Translations under genes and position numbers: made by a program
The notes under the pieces: generated by a model
What the model was told of the DNA's origin: nothing
Seen by the model: the letters and a program-made list of their open reading frames with translations, nothing else
Databases searched by the model: none
Shown here: positions 53,898 to 63,011 of the stretch, in pieces
Position numbering within the stretch: the first letter of the stretch is position 1
How the letters are laid out: each line of letters opens with the position of its first letter
Assembly (NCBI RefSeq): GCF_013184805.1
Contig: NZ_JAATNG010000006.1
Span: 226,499 to 290,498, forward strand
Origin: Pseudoruegeria sp. HB172150
Lineage (GTDB): Bacteria; Pseudomonadota; Alphaproteobacteria; Rhodobacterales; Rhodobacteraceae
Length of the DNA: 64,000 nucleotides
Direction of reading: 5' to 3'

Positions 53898-54010
53898 GAG
53901 CACGGGCTGGGGGCGGCAGGTCCTGGACCGTAGCGACGTATTGGAGAGCGAAGGGGCGAGGGCCCGCTTCGCCTATTCCGGCCCGAACCTGCCGCCCCCA
54001 GCCCGTGCTC
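53898..54010. repeat. 24-bp perfect inverted repeat with structured 65-base interior
   Basis: The arm 53898-53921 (GAGCACGGGCTGGGGGCGGC...) is repeated exactly in reverse complement at 53987-54010. The interior holds a further GCGAAG/CTTCGC stem (53948-53953 with 53967-53972). No T run follows either arm and no open frame crosses it. It lies between the XRE gene start and the end of the DUF3768 gene. It could be an origin of transfer or replication, a recombination site, or a stable non-coding RNA. Confidence 0.8.
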
Positions 54011-54143
54011 AATCCTGGAGAGGAATAGTTTTGCGCACAATGCGAATACCGGCAAGACCCGGGCATCCGCCGTCAATGCGAATGACGCCCCAAAGAAAAT
54101 GGTCCGTCCCATTTGGGACGGACCTGGCACGTGGAAACGAGGT

Positions 54144-54668
54144 TCAATACTCGCTGGCCAACATGATCGTCAGCACACGATGTGTGAGCAGCGGATTGGC
54201 GGCATCGAGGGAGTGCCCCTCAAGCTTCAGGTCGAAGTAGTCGATCTTCCAAAACACCTTCTCGCCTTCGACGTCGATAGAACCGAAGTCATGCTCGCCA
54301 TGGGGATCATTACCCTCAGTGAAAGTGTTGAAATCGATCACCGCTTTGGTGACTGCGGCCAGAAACGGCTCGCCCTTCGCTTTGATCCCGGTGGTCACCA
54401 TGATGGAGGCATGGTCGGCCTGGCCATGCCGCAACTCGTCATTGAGACGACGGACTCGTTTGGTCCTGAACGTCTCGTCGACCAGCCAGTTAAGATTGCA
54501 GCGGCCACAACGCTCGCACACGAAGCTGTCGAAAGTCGGCCCTAAGACCCATCCGCGGCTCCCAAGGCTCCAGATCGCCGAGGCGTCGCGCATAACACGT
54601 TGATCACCACAACTGGCGCAAATTGGATAAGCGCCAACCAGATCACATACATCGATATCCCTTGGCAT
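54144..54668 (-). CDS. DUF3768 protein
   Basis: About 174 residues from ATG 54668, which follows AAGGAG. An N-terminal zinc-ribbon-like part has two CxxC pairs (CASCGDQR, CERCGRCN). The DUF3768 core follows: RRLNDELRHG, VTTGIKAKGEPFLAAV, NDPHGEHDFGSIDV, WKIDYFDLKL, LLTHRVLTIMLASEY. The family is abundant on alphaproteobacterial plasmids and integrative elements; function unknown. The fused zinc ribbon is longer than in the plain DUF3768 proteins I know (about 100-120 residues). Confidence 0.88.
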   Translation of the reverse strand: MPRDIDVCDLVGAYPICASCGDQRVMRDASAIWSLGSRGWVLGPTFDSFVCERCGRCNLNWLVDETFRTKRVRRLNDELRHGQADHASIMVTTGIKAKGEPFLAAVTKAVIDFNTFTEGNDPHGEHDFGSIDVEGEKVFWKIDYFDLKLEGHSLDAANPLLTHRVLTIMLASEY

Positions 54669-54716
54669 ATAGTTCTCCTTCCGCAGGGTAGGGGCCCGAA
54701 ACCGTTTCGGGCGCAC

Positions 54717-55520
54717 CCTCCGAAAGGAGAGAAAGAGCGGTCTGTGAGTAGCTTGCCATCAGGCGGGATTTCCGGAAACCACCTGTCAGTCAACAATGTT
54801 CCGATGAATGTCTAATTCGTGAGTGGATCTAGGGAAGCGTGATGGAAATGCGACCCGGCGTTGAAATGCTTCGATGCCGCTGGCCGCGTCAAGCCTGCGC
54901 CCAAACATTGCCGACCGACACTCGCGGCTGAATTCGTCATATGGCATTTGCTCAAACCAATGGCGCACCAAGGCTTGAAGATCAGCGTTCGGAAAAACTT
55001 GCCGTCTTTGGTGCGGCAACGCACAATTACGTCGATTTGATCATGGTTAGCTGCTCGATAATGTTGATGGTACTGTAGAATACAGAAAAAGAGTTCTGAA
55101 AGTTTTACTGCAGTAATAAAATTATCAGGATATAGCCCCACCAGAAGTCGACCCGGAAATTCTCACGCCTTGGACTCGAGAATATGGCGAACGTTCTAAT
55201 TTACCTGCTTTCCACGATACCGTTGAGTGGAGACTTGCAAGGTGCCGCCCTTGTGTCACTCTGCGAAATGAGCTCCTTGCCTTTCCTATCACACCGGTAT
55301 TACTTCCTTGTGTGAAGGTGATTTGAAGCAGTCCGATCTTGAATCGCTATTAGAACTTGGGCAATCTATCAGATTACGAAAAATATCTGGCGAAAATTAC
55401 AATATTGATACGATAATAATAATCGTTTGTCTATTTGTATTTATTTATCTGAAGTAAAACTTGAAAAGGGATCTGACCTTTTTTTAGCGAGGCGGGCTTT
55501 GGAGTGCATGGGGGAGACGG
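54717..55520. other. Non-coding or decayed region at the island's right side
   Basis: About 800 bp without a convincing gene. Minus-strand frames between 54,786 and 55,141 are open but lack start signals or known domains. From 55,320 the DNA becomes very AT-rich, with CTTGAAAAGGGATCTGACC and a seven-T run before the sugar transferase, as expected for a promoter silenced by MucR-like proteins. Confidence 0.5.
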
Positions 55521-55553
55521 TTGACGAAAGGGCTAGATCGGAGAGGCACTGTA

Positions 55554-56324
55554 ATGCATGACTTAATTCGAACGGAAGATGGCTTCATCAATCTGCCTTA
55601 CGAATTGATCCCAAATCTCAGGATTGGTTCTTCTGCGAAGATGCCACCAATGGTATTGGACGTGTCCGATATTGGCGCGATAACCGTTTCAAACCATACA
55701 CGGCGCGATCGGGAGCGTGATGTAGGACCGCCATGGCGTGTAGTTTTTTCGGTGAGCAAGCGTGCTTTCGACATTGGCATGTGCCTGTTGCTCGTTCCAA
55801 TTTTTTTGATTGTGGCTGTGTTTTTGCTGGCGCTGAACCCGTGGCTTAATGCCGGCCCATTGTTTTTCGTACAAAAACGGATGGGTCGCGACTGCGCCCC
55901 GTTTGCTATGTTCAAATTTCGTTCCATGTGCGATGCCGGATCGTTTGAACGGACACCGGAATGTCCCCTGGAGCTTCACCGGATTACCGTGCTGGGTCGT
56001 TTCATCCGGGGCACACGGGTCGACGAATTGCCTCAGATCATTAATGTGCTCAAAGGCGAAATGAGCCTGATTGGTCCGCGGCCAGATTTTTACGAGCATG
56101 CACTACATTACCTCTGCGAAGTATCTGGATACTGTCGAAGACATCGCGTTCGGCCCGGCATCAGTGGTCTGGCCCAGACCGAAGTCGGCTATGTCACGGG
56201 CTCCGAGGCGACCCGGCGCAAGGTGAGCGCCGATCTTTATTACATCTCGCATACGGATTTCAAGATGGAGGCTTGGCTTGTCTGGAGAACGCTGACCGTA
56301 ATTTTCAGCCGCATGGGCATCTGA
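55554..56324 (+). CDS. ExoY/WcaJ-type undecaprenyl-phosphate sugar-1-phosphate transferase
   Basis: About 256 residues; ATG 55554 has GGAGAGG upstream, while a TTG at 55521 is less likely. One hydrophobic segment (MCLLLVPIFLIVAVFLLAL) precedes the catalytic domain: PLFFVQKRMGRDCAPFAMFKFRSM, RGTRVDELPQIINVLKGEMS, LIGPRPDFYEHAL and RHRVRPGISGLAQ (shown in segments). It starts a surface polysaccharide repeat unit on the lipid carrier. The N-terminal 70 residues are poorly conserved. The polysaccharide chain-length kinase is 4 kb downstream, separated by transposons. Confidence 0.92.
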   Translation: MHDLIRTEDGFINLPYELIPNLRIGSSAKMPPMVLDVSDIGAITVSNHTRRDRERDVGPPWRVVFSVSKRAFDIGMCLLLVPIFLIVAVFLLALNPWLNAGPLFFVQKRMGRDCAPFAMFKFRSMCDAGSFERTPECPLELHRITVLGRFIRGTRVDELPQIINVLKGEMSLIGPRPDFYEHALHYLCEVSGYCRRHRVRPGISGLAQTEVGYVTGSEATRRKVSADLYYISHTDFKMEAWLVWRTLTVIFSRMGI

Positions 56325-56748
56325 CGTCGCCTAATGTCACGCAAATTGGACCGATGGACCGATGGGTCGGGCAAAGCCCTTCGTCAGAGTGTTTCGGAAC
56401 TCGCGATACGTTTTCGTAGCCAAGAATGCGGGTCGGTCTTCTGAGCAAGACAATGTGGCTGCAGTCCCGTTTTGTAATCGGCTTCTCTGAATAAGCCAGT
56501 CTCATGGTGCCCTCTCTCGCCGAAAGGATCTGGGCATCTTACAGTGATAGACTTTAGGCCGGGCCCAGTTTGACTACCTATTCACAGTGGAGGAGATCAT
56601 TGTGGTGATCGACGAAAGGTTTCGAACTGCAGTTTCAGATGCCGGGATACTTAACGATTTTGCTGACGGAAGCGGCTCAACTTGGTCAGATGCAGGCACT
56701 CGGTCTTGCGCTGCGTCTGGGGGTGACTTCGCTTAGTGCGAATGCGGT
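56325..56748. other. Gene-free stretch left of the IS3 element
   Basis: About 420 bp. A short frame around 56,586-56,740 (VEEIIVVIDERFRTAVSDAG...) opens with GTG but ends after some 50 codons and matches nothing I know. It may be a scrap of a gene cut by the insertion. Confidence 0.45.
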
Positions 56749-56759
56749 TGACCTGCCAC
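56749..56759. repeat. Left terminal inverted repeat of the IS3 element
   Basis: TGACCTGCCAC, the exact reverse complement of bases 58009-58019. Confidence 0.85.
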
Positions 56760-56811
56760 AGGATTTTTCCTCCACTGTCGATTAGAGTCCGACCCAACTT
56801 GAGGACGGACA

Positions 56812-57078
56812 ATGAAGCGAACGAGATTCACGGACGAGCAGATTATTGGCATCCTGGCTGAGCATGAGGCTGGGGCGAAGTGCGCCGATCTGTGCCGCAA
56901 GCACGGCATGTCGGAAGGCACCTTCTACAACTGGAAGGCCAAGTTTGGCGGCATGACGGTTTCGGAAGCCAAGCGGCTGAGAGCGCTGGAGGATGAGAAC
57001 GCGAAGCTCAAGAAGCTGCTGGCGGAACAGATGCTCGACATCGCCGCGATGAAGGAGCTGGTTTCAAAAAAGTGGTAA
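56812..57078 (+). CDS. IS3 transposase OrfA
   Basis: 88 residues: a helix-turn-helix ([40 protein letters not shown]) and a leucine-zipper-like tail ([20 protein letters not shown]). It binds the element's ends. The gene ends SKKW; the slippery A_AAA_AAG at 57066-57072 lies in its last codons. Confidence 0.95.
   Translation: MKRTRFTDEQIIGILAEHEAGAKCADLCRKHGMSEGTFYNWKAKFGGMTVSEAKRLRALEDENAKLKKLLAEQMLDIAAMKELVSKKW
57066..57072 (+). promoter_or_regulatory. A6G slippery site for -1 programmed frameshifting (OrfAB)
   Basis: In the OrfA frame the bases read tcA AAA AAG, the classic IS3 -1 heptamer. The orfB frame is -1 relative to orfA, so slippage here yields the OrfAB fusion transposase. Confidence 0.85.
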
Positions 57079-58001
57079 CGCCTGCCGTGAAGCGCGAGGT
57101 GGTCGCGCATCTGAAGGCTCTTTTCGGGTTTTCGGAACGGCGGGCGTGCCGGATTGCCGGGGCGGATCGCAAGATGATCCGTTATCAGGCGCAGCGGGCG
57201 CCAGATACGGACCTGCGCGGCCGGCTGCGGGAGTTGGCCAACGAGCGTCGGCGGTTTGGCTATAGGTGGCTGTTCGTTCTGCTGCGCCGCGAAGGCGAGC
57301 CCTCGGGGATCAACCGGATCTATCGGCTCTACCGTGAGGAGGGACTAACGGTGCGCAAACGGAAGGCCCGGCGCAAAGCCGTCGGCACACGAGCGCCGAT
57401 CCTGGTCGAAGCTCAGGCGAACGCACGGTGGTCTCTGGACTTCGTTCATGACCAGTTTGCGAGCGGGCAGCGTTTCAGAGTGCTGAACGTGGTCGACGAC
57501 ATCACCCGTGAATGCTTGGCGGCTGTCCCGGACACATCGCTCTCCGGGCGACGAGTGGCTCGTGAGCTGACGGCCCTGATCGAGCGTCGAGGGCGACCCG
57601 GCATGATCGTCAGCGACAATGGCACGGAGTTGACCTCGAACGCGATCCTGCGCTGGTGCTCCGAGCACCGCATCGAATGGCATTACATCGCCCCGGGCAA
57701 ACCCATGCAGAATGGTTTCGTGGAAAGCTTCAACGGAAGGATGCGGGACGAACTGCTCAACGAGACCATGTTCCGCAATCTGGCCCATGCTCGGGTCGTG
57801 ATCGCCGCTTGGGCGACTGACTACAACACCGAACGTCCGCATTCGGCCTTGGACTATCGGACGCCGGCCGATTACGCGCGGACCCTGACCACCGCAATCG
57901 CCCGCCCCGCTGCGCAAGATGAAAGCTCCGCGCGTCGGGCGATTGCTCAACCTGCGCCGATCGGCGTGAACACCAACCGGGCTCCGGTCGCGGCTGGATG
58001 A
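57072..58001 (+). CDS. IS3 transposase OrfB (DDE integrase domain)
   Basis: 309 residues. An HTH_21 part ([20 protein letters not shown]) is followed by the rve domain with all three acidic residues: [10 protein letters not shown] (D), [12 protein letters not shown] (D) and [17 protein letters not shown] (E). [20 protein letters not shown] is the usual end. Translated mainly as OrfAB through the A6G frameshift. Confidence 0.95.
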   Translation: MVTPAVKREVVAHLKALFGFSERRACRIAGADRKMIRYQAQRAPDTDLRGRLRELANERRRFGYRWLFVLLRREGEPSGINRIYRLYREEGLTVRKRKARRKAVGTRAPILVEAQANARWSLDFVHDQFASGQRFRVLNVVDDITRECLAAVPDTSLSGRRVARELTALIERRGRPGMIVSDNGTELTSNAILRWCSEHRIEWHYIAPGKPMQNGFVESFNGRMRDELLNETMFRNLAHARVVIAAWATDYNTERPHSALDYRTPADYARTLTTAIARPAAQDESSARRAIAQPAPIGVNTNRAPVAAG

Positions 58002-58008
58002 AAGACCC

Positions 58009-58019
58009 GTGGCAGGTCA
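58009..58019. repeat. Right terminal inverted repeat of the IS3 element
   Basis: GTGGCAGGTCA, pairing with bases 56749-56759. Confidence 0.85.
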
Positions 58020-58199
58020 CCTCAAGGTTTGTGTGAGTAGACTTGTTAATTGCATTTTGCAGAAGCTGTGTACTCGGCCTTGTGAGCAAAAAAAATTGGC
58101 AATTCGACTGAGTTTGATCCTGAGCTCTTATAGCTTGGCAACCGACTGCAGATTGATAGCACCGAAATCACAAGCTCTTTCGATTGATCGTCGCCGATC

Positions 58200-58634
58200 C
58201 TAGTTTTCCGCTGGCTTTCTACCCAGGCCACTCTTCTTCGCGGCCCTCGATCTCTTGGCGGAATACTTTGGTGCAACCATTGGGTAATCCTTGGAGAGTC
58301 CCCACCGCTCCTTGTAGTCTTCGGGGCTCATGTTGTAGGCCGTACGCAAGTGGCGCTTCAGCGTCTTGAACGGTTTGCCATCCTCAAGACAGATGATCAG
58401 ATCCGGCGTAACTGACGCGTCAATTGGTACAGCAGGCACCGGTCGGGCGGAGGCCCTTTCTCTGGGGTCGTGTGACGCTTTTAGCAAGCTATCCAAGGTC
58501 ACGTGAACCGAGCGGATCATCCCTGAAAGATCGTCTTTCGCCATCTGATTGTGCGACACATAGGCGGTAACAATCTCGGTCGTCTTCGCGAGAAGATCAA
58601 AGACCCGTTCTGGGGCGTCGACTGAATCTTTCAT
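58200..58634 (-). CDS. MucR/Ros-like regulator with an altered zinc site
   Basis: About 144 residues (MKDSVDAPERVF start; six more residues possible to 58652). It has the MucR plan: EIVTAYVSHNQMAKDDLSGM, then CLEDGKPFKTLKRHLRTAY and PEDYKERWGLSKDYPMVAP, ending SGLGRKP. Compared with the copy at 52441, the second cysteine is Asp and the last histidine is Tyr. Some Rhizobiales relatives (Ml proteins) fold without zinc, so DNA binding may be kept. Its place between the polysaccharide genes suggests it controls them. Confidence 0.9.
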   Translation of the reverse strand: MKDSVDAPERVFDLLAKTTEIVTAYVSHNQMAKDDLSGMIRSVHVTLDSLLKASHDPRERASARPVPAVPIDASVTPDLIICLEDGKPFKTLKRHLRTAYNMSPEDYKERWGLSKDYPMVAPKYSAKRSRAAKKSGLGRKPAEN

Positions 58635-58652
58635 GGGGCAGCTTCCGTGCAT

Positions 58653-59050
58653 TGGGCGTTTGCGATTGCTTACGCAACGCTGTGGTTTTTTACCAGTCCC
58701 TTGCCCTTCAATTTGTAGAAACAGTTAGAAATGGTTCAAAAAAAATTTGGAATTGCCGTAGGGTTCGCTCACTGCCAGCTGGAGGATCCCAATTATTTCT
58801 CGAAATTAACGCTGAGAAAGTCGGGATTTTCGCAATTATGTTTGTCAGAACCAAGGCAGTCGCGGGGTGGGTTACTAATTACTATTTTTTTGCTGTAACA
58901 TGTTTGAATTCGATCGACTTAGCTGCATCCTGACCCGAGGACGGAATGTCCATCTGTGGTCGGGCGAGACGATGGAATATCTGTTATAATGTATGTGAGA
59001 CCGTCTTACCTGCCGCGTGTCTGGCTTGCGCCCCGCGATTTTTGGATTAC
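58653..59050. other. Gene-free stretch
   Basis: About 400 bp upstream of the MucR-like gene and before the decayed transposase. Several AT-rich tracts (AAAAAAATTTGG, ACTATTTTTTTGC) suggest MucR-type binding or promoter DNA. No gene seen. Confidence 0.45.
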
Positions 59051-59059
59051 CGTGTGCAG

Positions 59060-60239
59060 CCCAGGGTGGAAAAGAGAATGTTGGAAGAAGCACAAGCTCG
59101 AGGAGATCGTCGCGAAGCTGCGGCAGGTTGATGTGTTGGTGTCGCAGGGCCAGACAGTGGCTGAGGCAGTGCGCACGATCGGCGTGAAGCAGTTCACCTA
59201 TTACCGGAGTATGGTGATCTGAAGACCAACCAGGTGAAGCGGCTGAAGGAGCTTGAGAAGGAAAACGAGCGGCCGCGGAAGGCCGTTTCACATCTCACGC
59301 TCGAGAAGCTGATCCTGCGGGAGGCCGCCTTGGGAAACTTCTATGCCCCGCCCGCCGCCGTGCTTGTGTCGACCACGTCAGGCGGAAGTTCCGCATCTCT
59401 GAGCGTTTCGCGTGTCGCGTTCTTGGCCAGCATCGATCGACCCAGCGGAAGGTGCCGCGTGGTCGTCCTGATGAGGATGCGCTCACTGCGGACATCATCG
59501 CTCTCGCCTCTCAGTATGGCCGCTATGGCTACCGGCGCATCGCGGCCCTACTGCGAGATGCCGGTTGGACGGTGAACGTTAAACGGGCCGAGCGGATTTG
59601 GCGGCGGGAGGGGCTCAAGGTCCCACAGAGGCAACCGAAGAAAAGCCGGCTCTGGCTGAATGATGGGTCCTGCGGCCGGAGCGGCCGGAGCGGCCGAACC
59701 GTATCTGATAATACGACTTCGTCGAGAGCCGGACTCTCGATGGAAGGAAGTTCCGAATGCTCAATCTGATCGAGGAGTTCACGCGTCGGTGCCCGGCGAT
59801 CCGGATCGACCGCCGTCTACGATCGGTGGACGTCATCGATGTGCTGTCTGGCCAGTTCATCCTGCGGGGTGATCCGGAACACATCAGATCCAACAATGGA
59901 CCGGAGTTCGTGGCAAAGGTGGTGCGCGAGTGGATCGCCGCTATCGGAGCCAGGCCCGCCTACATTGTACCGGGCAGTCCCTGGGAAAACAGCTACTACG
60001 AGAGCTTAAACGGGAATCTGAGAGATGAACTGCTGAACGGCGAGATCTTCTACAGCTTTGCCGAGGCGAAGATCGTCATTGAGCGCTGGCGCTGGCGCCA
60101 GCACTACAACACCAAGCGACCGCACTCATCGTTGGGCTATCGGCTACCAGGTCCGGAGGTCATCTCGTGGCTGGCTTACTCAACCGGAAACCCATCGCCG
60201 GCCACGCCAGCCGTAGCACCAGGGCCCGTCATGCACTAA
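59060..60239 (+). pseudogene. Decayed IS3-family transposase (orfA and orfB remnants)
   Basis: Pieces of a transposase lie in three frames: KKHKLEEIVAKLRQVDVLVS, a shift near 59,210, VKRLKELEKENERPRKAVSH, then RRRACVDHVRRKFRISERFA through PKKSRLWLNDGSC. Next comes a tandem CGGAGCGGC repeat and two stops near 59,703, then YDFVESRTLDGRKFRMLNLI. The second catalytic Asp of the DDE triad is Asn (IRSNNGPEF), and RWRWRQHYN contains a small duplication. It is a different IS3 element from the one at 56749 and is clearly dead. Terminal repeats were not identified. Confidence 0.88.
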
Positions 60240-60578
60240 GTCTGAAACAGAACCACACGATTGGGCAGGCCACGGTCGTGTTCGCGTGCTGGGATGAATT
60301 GGACCGTTTGCATTCGGAAGCCATGGCTGGCTGCGATTGCTGCAACGTGGCGCTGTAACAAGATTTTTTTGTGAGATGGCCGACGCCTTTTGGGCCAATC
60401 AGCGGTTCAAATGGCCCCAAAAAAATGGTTTCATGGCGCAGCCAATCGAAAGAATACTCTTAACAACTCGCTTGAGAAGTTGCGTTCGGAATGCTTGGAA
60501 GAGAAAGAGAAACCGGTTCTAAGAACGTATTCGGTCAGAAGTCTTTCCGTATTCCGTGGCTATTCAGGAATTCACAGA
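60240..60578. other. Gene-free stretch between IS remnant and the kinase gene
   Basis: About 340 bp. It probably holds the right end of the decayed element and the transcript end of the kinase gene. No terminator hairpin is obvious. Confidence 0.45.
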
Positions 60579-62813
60579 TTAGTATTTTCCCCCATAGTAA
60601 TATTGGTACTTCGACTTCCGTCGATCGGCTTGGTTAATCACAATACCGGACACATATACGCCGGATGCGAAGAGCGCTTTCTGCGCCGTTAAAACTTCCA
60701 AGTGCCTGGTGTGGAGGTGCCTGGCAATCAAAATTGTGTTTCCTGCACATTGCCCGACCACGCAAGGATCAGTAACGGCTAATACGGGTGGGGTATCAAG
60801 TATTACTAAGTCGTATACTTTCTCCAATTCGCGAACTAATTTTGAGAACGTTGGCTTAGACAAAAGTTCGGATGGATGCCTCGGCAGAGCTCCCGTCCCT
60901 ATGAATTCCAACCCCGTTTCTTCCTCCTTGAAGATCGTATCTTCTATTTGCGCTGTTCCCATCAGAATCTCAGTCAGCCCGGGCATGGATATTGACGGAG
61001 GAAACTGGTTGCGAAGCCCACCTCGCCGGAGATCGCAGTCCAACAACAATACGCGTGACCCGACTGAGGCGGCAACTAGGGCCAAATTCAACGAGATGAA
61101 TGATTTTCCGTCGGATGGGGCGCAGGACGTCACCATCAAACTATTGCTTGATGTCGCGGAGAGTGAAAACTGAATTCCGGTACGGAGATTCCGAATAGAC
61201 TCAATTGCGGAATGAGTCGGATCCGCCAATGCCAGCGCGTTGCTCTGCCGGCCGGGCCTCCACTTGGCCAGATTTTTGACCTTGTCTACAGTTGCAAGCA
61301 AGATCGATCCCAACTCCTCTATAGACCTTGCATCCTCGACGCGACGTGCGAATTGGTTCAGCGCGAATACAAGGACGGTCGTAATCAGAAATGCGCCCAT
61401 ACCGCCAATGATGATCGGGCGAGTTCGGTCAGGCCCTGCGACGCTCGCGCTTTCGGCAGGATCGAGCACATGAATGTTCGAGACGGTGCTCGCTTTGAGT
61501 GTCTGTAGTTGTTTGATTTGTCCCTGCAATTGCGCATGCAATGTCTTTAGATCTTCTACACGTTTGGTTAGCCTCGTCAGTTCTTGTTCCGCGTTGGGAA
61601 TGCCGGACAGTTCGCTGCGAATTTCGGCTATTTGCTTTTCTAGCTGCAATTTGCCTGAATCAAGTGCCTTCAGGTCCCGGTGGTCTCCCGACAATGACTT
61701 GGCTAGGACCTCCTCTCGAAACTCTAGGTCTCGAAGCGCATTTTCCAGCCGGACGGAACGCTGGATCAGTTCGTGAGTCCCGAGGCTCAAACCCTCTGCT
61801 TTTTCCGTTTCCAGGAAGGCGGATAGCGTCATTTCCGCAGTTTTCAGAGATGCACTCACATCCGGAATTTGGTGCTGAATAAAGCTCAATGTCTGATCGA
61901 TTTCAGCAAATCGGCGCTTAAGATTCTCGGTACGGTAGGATTCTACGATTGCATTAATAATTAATTTGCTCATTTTGCGTGATGTATCGGTATATTTGAA
62001 GTCAAACACTTCACTTTGATATCGAATGTCGGCAGAGAAATTACGCGCCAGCCGGCGTGCGGCAACCCAGACTGGTTCTTTTGAGAGAAAAAAAACTCTC
62101 CCGATGGGCGCGTTGATTTCTGAAATTGTCAGTTCAACGCCGTTCCGAATCTTGACTGGAGACCCTAGCGTGCCTTCAATGGAATGACCGGCAGGATCAT
62201 CTACCATGAACGTGTCGGTAGAGAGTATCTCGACCGGGAATACGGTTCCTACAGCGTCTTCGGCAACCTCGAACGATTCGACGGTGATCGCCTCTGCCGG
62301 CCTCGCGTACCTGTCTGGAATTCGGCGGTCTACGATAGGAATTGTATAGCGCTGCAGTGCATGGCCGATGATCGGAAGCCTCGCGGGAACGATGCGGATG
62401 TTTAGGTCCAGATCCTCTACTACCGGGTCGAGGACCAGCCTCGAGCTGAATATGTGAATCTCAGTGGCAAGCTCACGAGCTACATCGTCGCCAGCCAAGA
62501 GACTGCCCACCAATTCTTCCGGAAGATCGATGCGTGGAGCACTTCTGTCCACCTGAACGACGCTGCGAGCCTGGTATAGGGTCGGTCGCAGTTGCCCTAC
62601 GAAAACTCCAACTGCCGCTCCAGCAATCGCCATGGCCAGTAGCAGCAGCTTTCTGTCGAAAAGTTGTGTGAATAGCTCAAGAATGTTCAACTCGTCGTCG
62701 GAATAGCTGGGCATTGCTTTGCTGGGCGCGGGCGAGCCAGACCAATAGTTGCGCGGTTGGTGAGAACCGCTTGGATGTCCGTTGCCTTCTTTGGGAATGT
62801 TGATCTCGTTCAT
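60579..62813 (-). CDS. Polysaccharide co-polymerase / tyrosine autokinase (Wzc/ExoP type)
   Basis: 744 residues. The Wzz domain has its first membrane helix near residue 55 (LLLLAMAIAGAAVGVFVGQL), a periplasmic coiled coil (about 290-440) and a second helix near 470 (IIIGGMGAFLITTVLVFAL). The cytoplasmic BY-kinase has Walker A TSCAPSDGKSFISLNLA, Walker A' VLLLDCDLRRGGLR, Walker B LVILDTPPVLA. It ends in a tyrosine cluster (KYQYYYGGKY) for autophosphorylation. It controls polymer length and export together with an outer-membrane partner that is not in the window. It runs toward the IS remnant, opposite to the sugar transferase. Confidence 0.94.
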   Translation of the reverse strand: MNEINIPKEGNGHPSGSHQPRNYWSGSPAPSKAMPSYSDDELNILELFTQLFDRKLLLLAMAIAGAAVGVFVGQLRPTLYQARSVVQVDRSAPRIDLPEELVGSLLAGDDVARELATEIHIFSSRLVLDPVVEDLDLNIRIVPARLPIIGHALQRYTIPIVDRRIPDRYARPAEAITVESFEVAEDAVGTVFPVEILSTDTFMVDDPAGHSIEGTLGSPVKIRNGVELTISEINAPIGRVFFLSKEPVWVAARRLARNFSADIRYQSEVFDFKYTDTSRKMSKLIINAIVESYRTENLKRRFAEIDQTLSFIQHQIPDVSASLKTAEMTLSAFLETEKAEGLSLGTHELIQRSVRLENALRDLEFREEVLAKSLSGDHRDLKALDSGKLQLEKQIAEIRSELSGIPNAEQELTRLTKRVEDLKTLHAQLQGQIKQLQTLKASTVSNIHVLDPAESASVAGPDRTRPIIIGGMGAFLITTVLVFALNQFARRVEDARSIEELGSILLATVDKVKNLAKWRPGRQSNALALADPTHSAIESIRNLRTGIQFSLSATSSNSLMVTSCAPSDGKSFISLNLALVAASVGSRVLLLDCDLRRGGLRNQFPPSISMPGLTEILMGTAQIEDTIFKEEETGLEFIGTGALPRHPSELLSKPTFSKLVRELEKVYDLVILDTPPVLAVTDPCVVGQCAGNTILIARHLHTRHLEVLTAQKALFASGVYVSGIVINQADRRKSKYQYYYGGKY

Positions 62814-63011
62814 TGTTTTTGCCTCGACACGCTGCCATCAGCGCCGACGATGTTTCGTACTATCGGTTGAGGGGGCATGTTCATCCTGGTGATTTTCATT
62901 GCGGTGTCAGGATCAAGCCCTATGGACCCCAAGCCGACGGTGTTCTGTCGATGTATGCGGTCCGAAGAGGCTCTCGCCCCCAGTTCCAGCCAAACTTTTT
63001 CGGGCTTGGCT

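Larger units (their letters stand above)
56749..58019 (+). mobile_element. IS3-family insertion sequence (about 1.27 kb), apparently intact
   Basis: TGACCTGCCAC at 56749 and GTGGCAGGTCA ending at 58019 are perfect 11-bp ends of longer imperfect inverted repeats (next bases AGGATTTTTCCTCC versus GGGTCTTTCATCC). Inside are orfA and orfB in the -1 relation typical of IS3. The four bases outside (CGGT left, CCTC right) do not match, so no target duplication is seen; the element may have recombined after insertion. It sits between the sugar transferase and the MucR gene of the polysaccharide region. Confidence 0.92.

Noticed and set aside
54786..55141. Possible remnant of a crotonase-like gene (SGIEAFQRR...) on the minus strand
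   Set aside because: Only a few residues resemble the family end, two frames are involved and nothing upstream supports it.
56741..58023. Target-site duplication flanking the IS3 element
   Set aside because: The bases next to the two ends (CGGT and CCTC) differ, so no duplication can be claimed.
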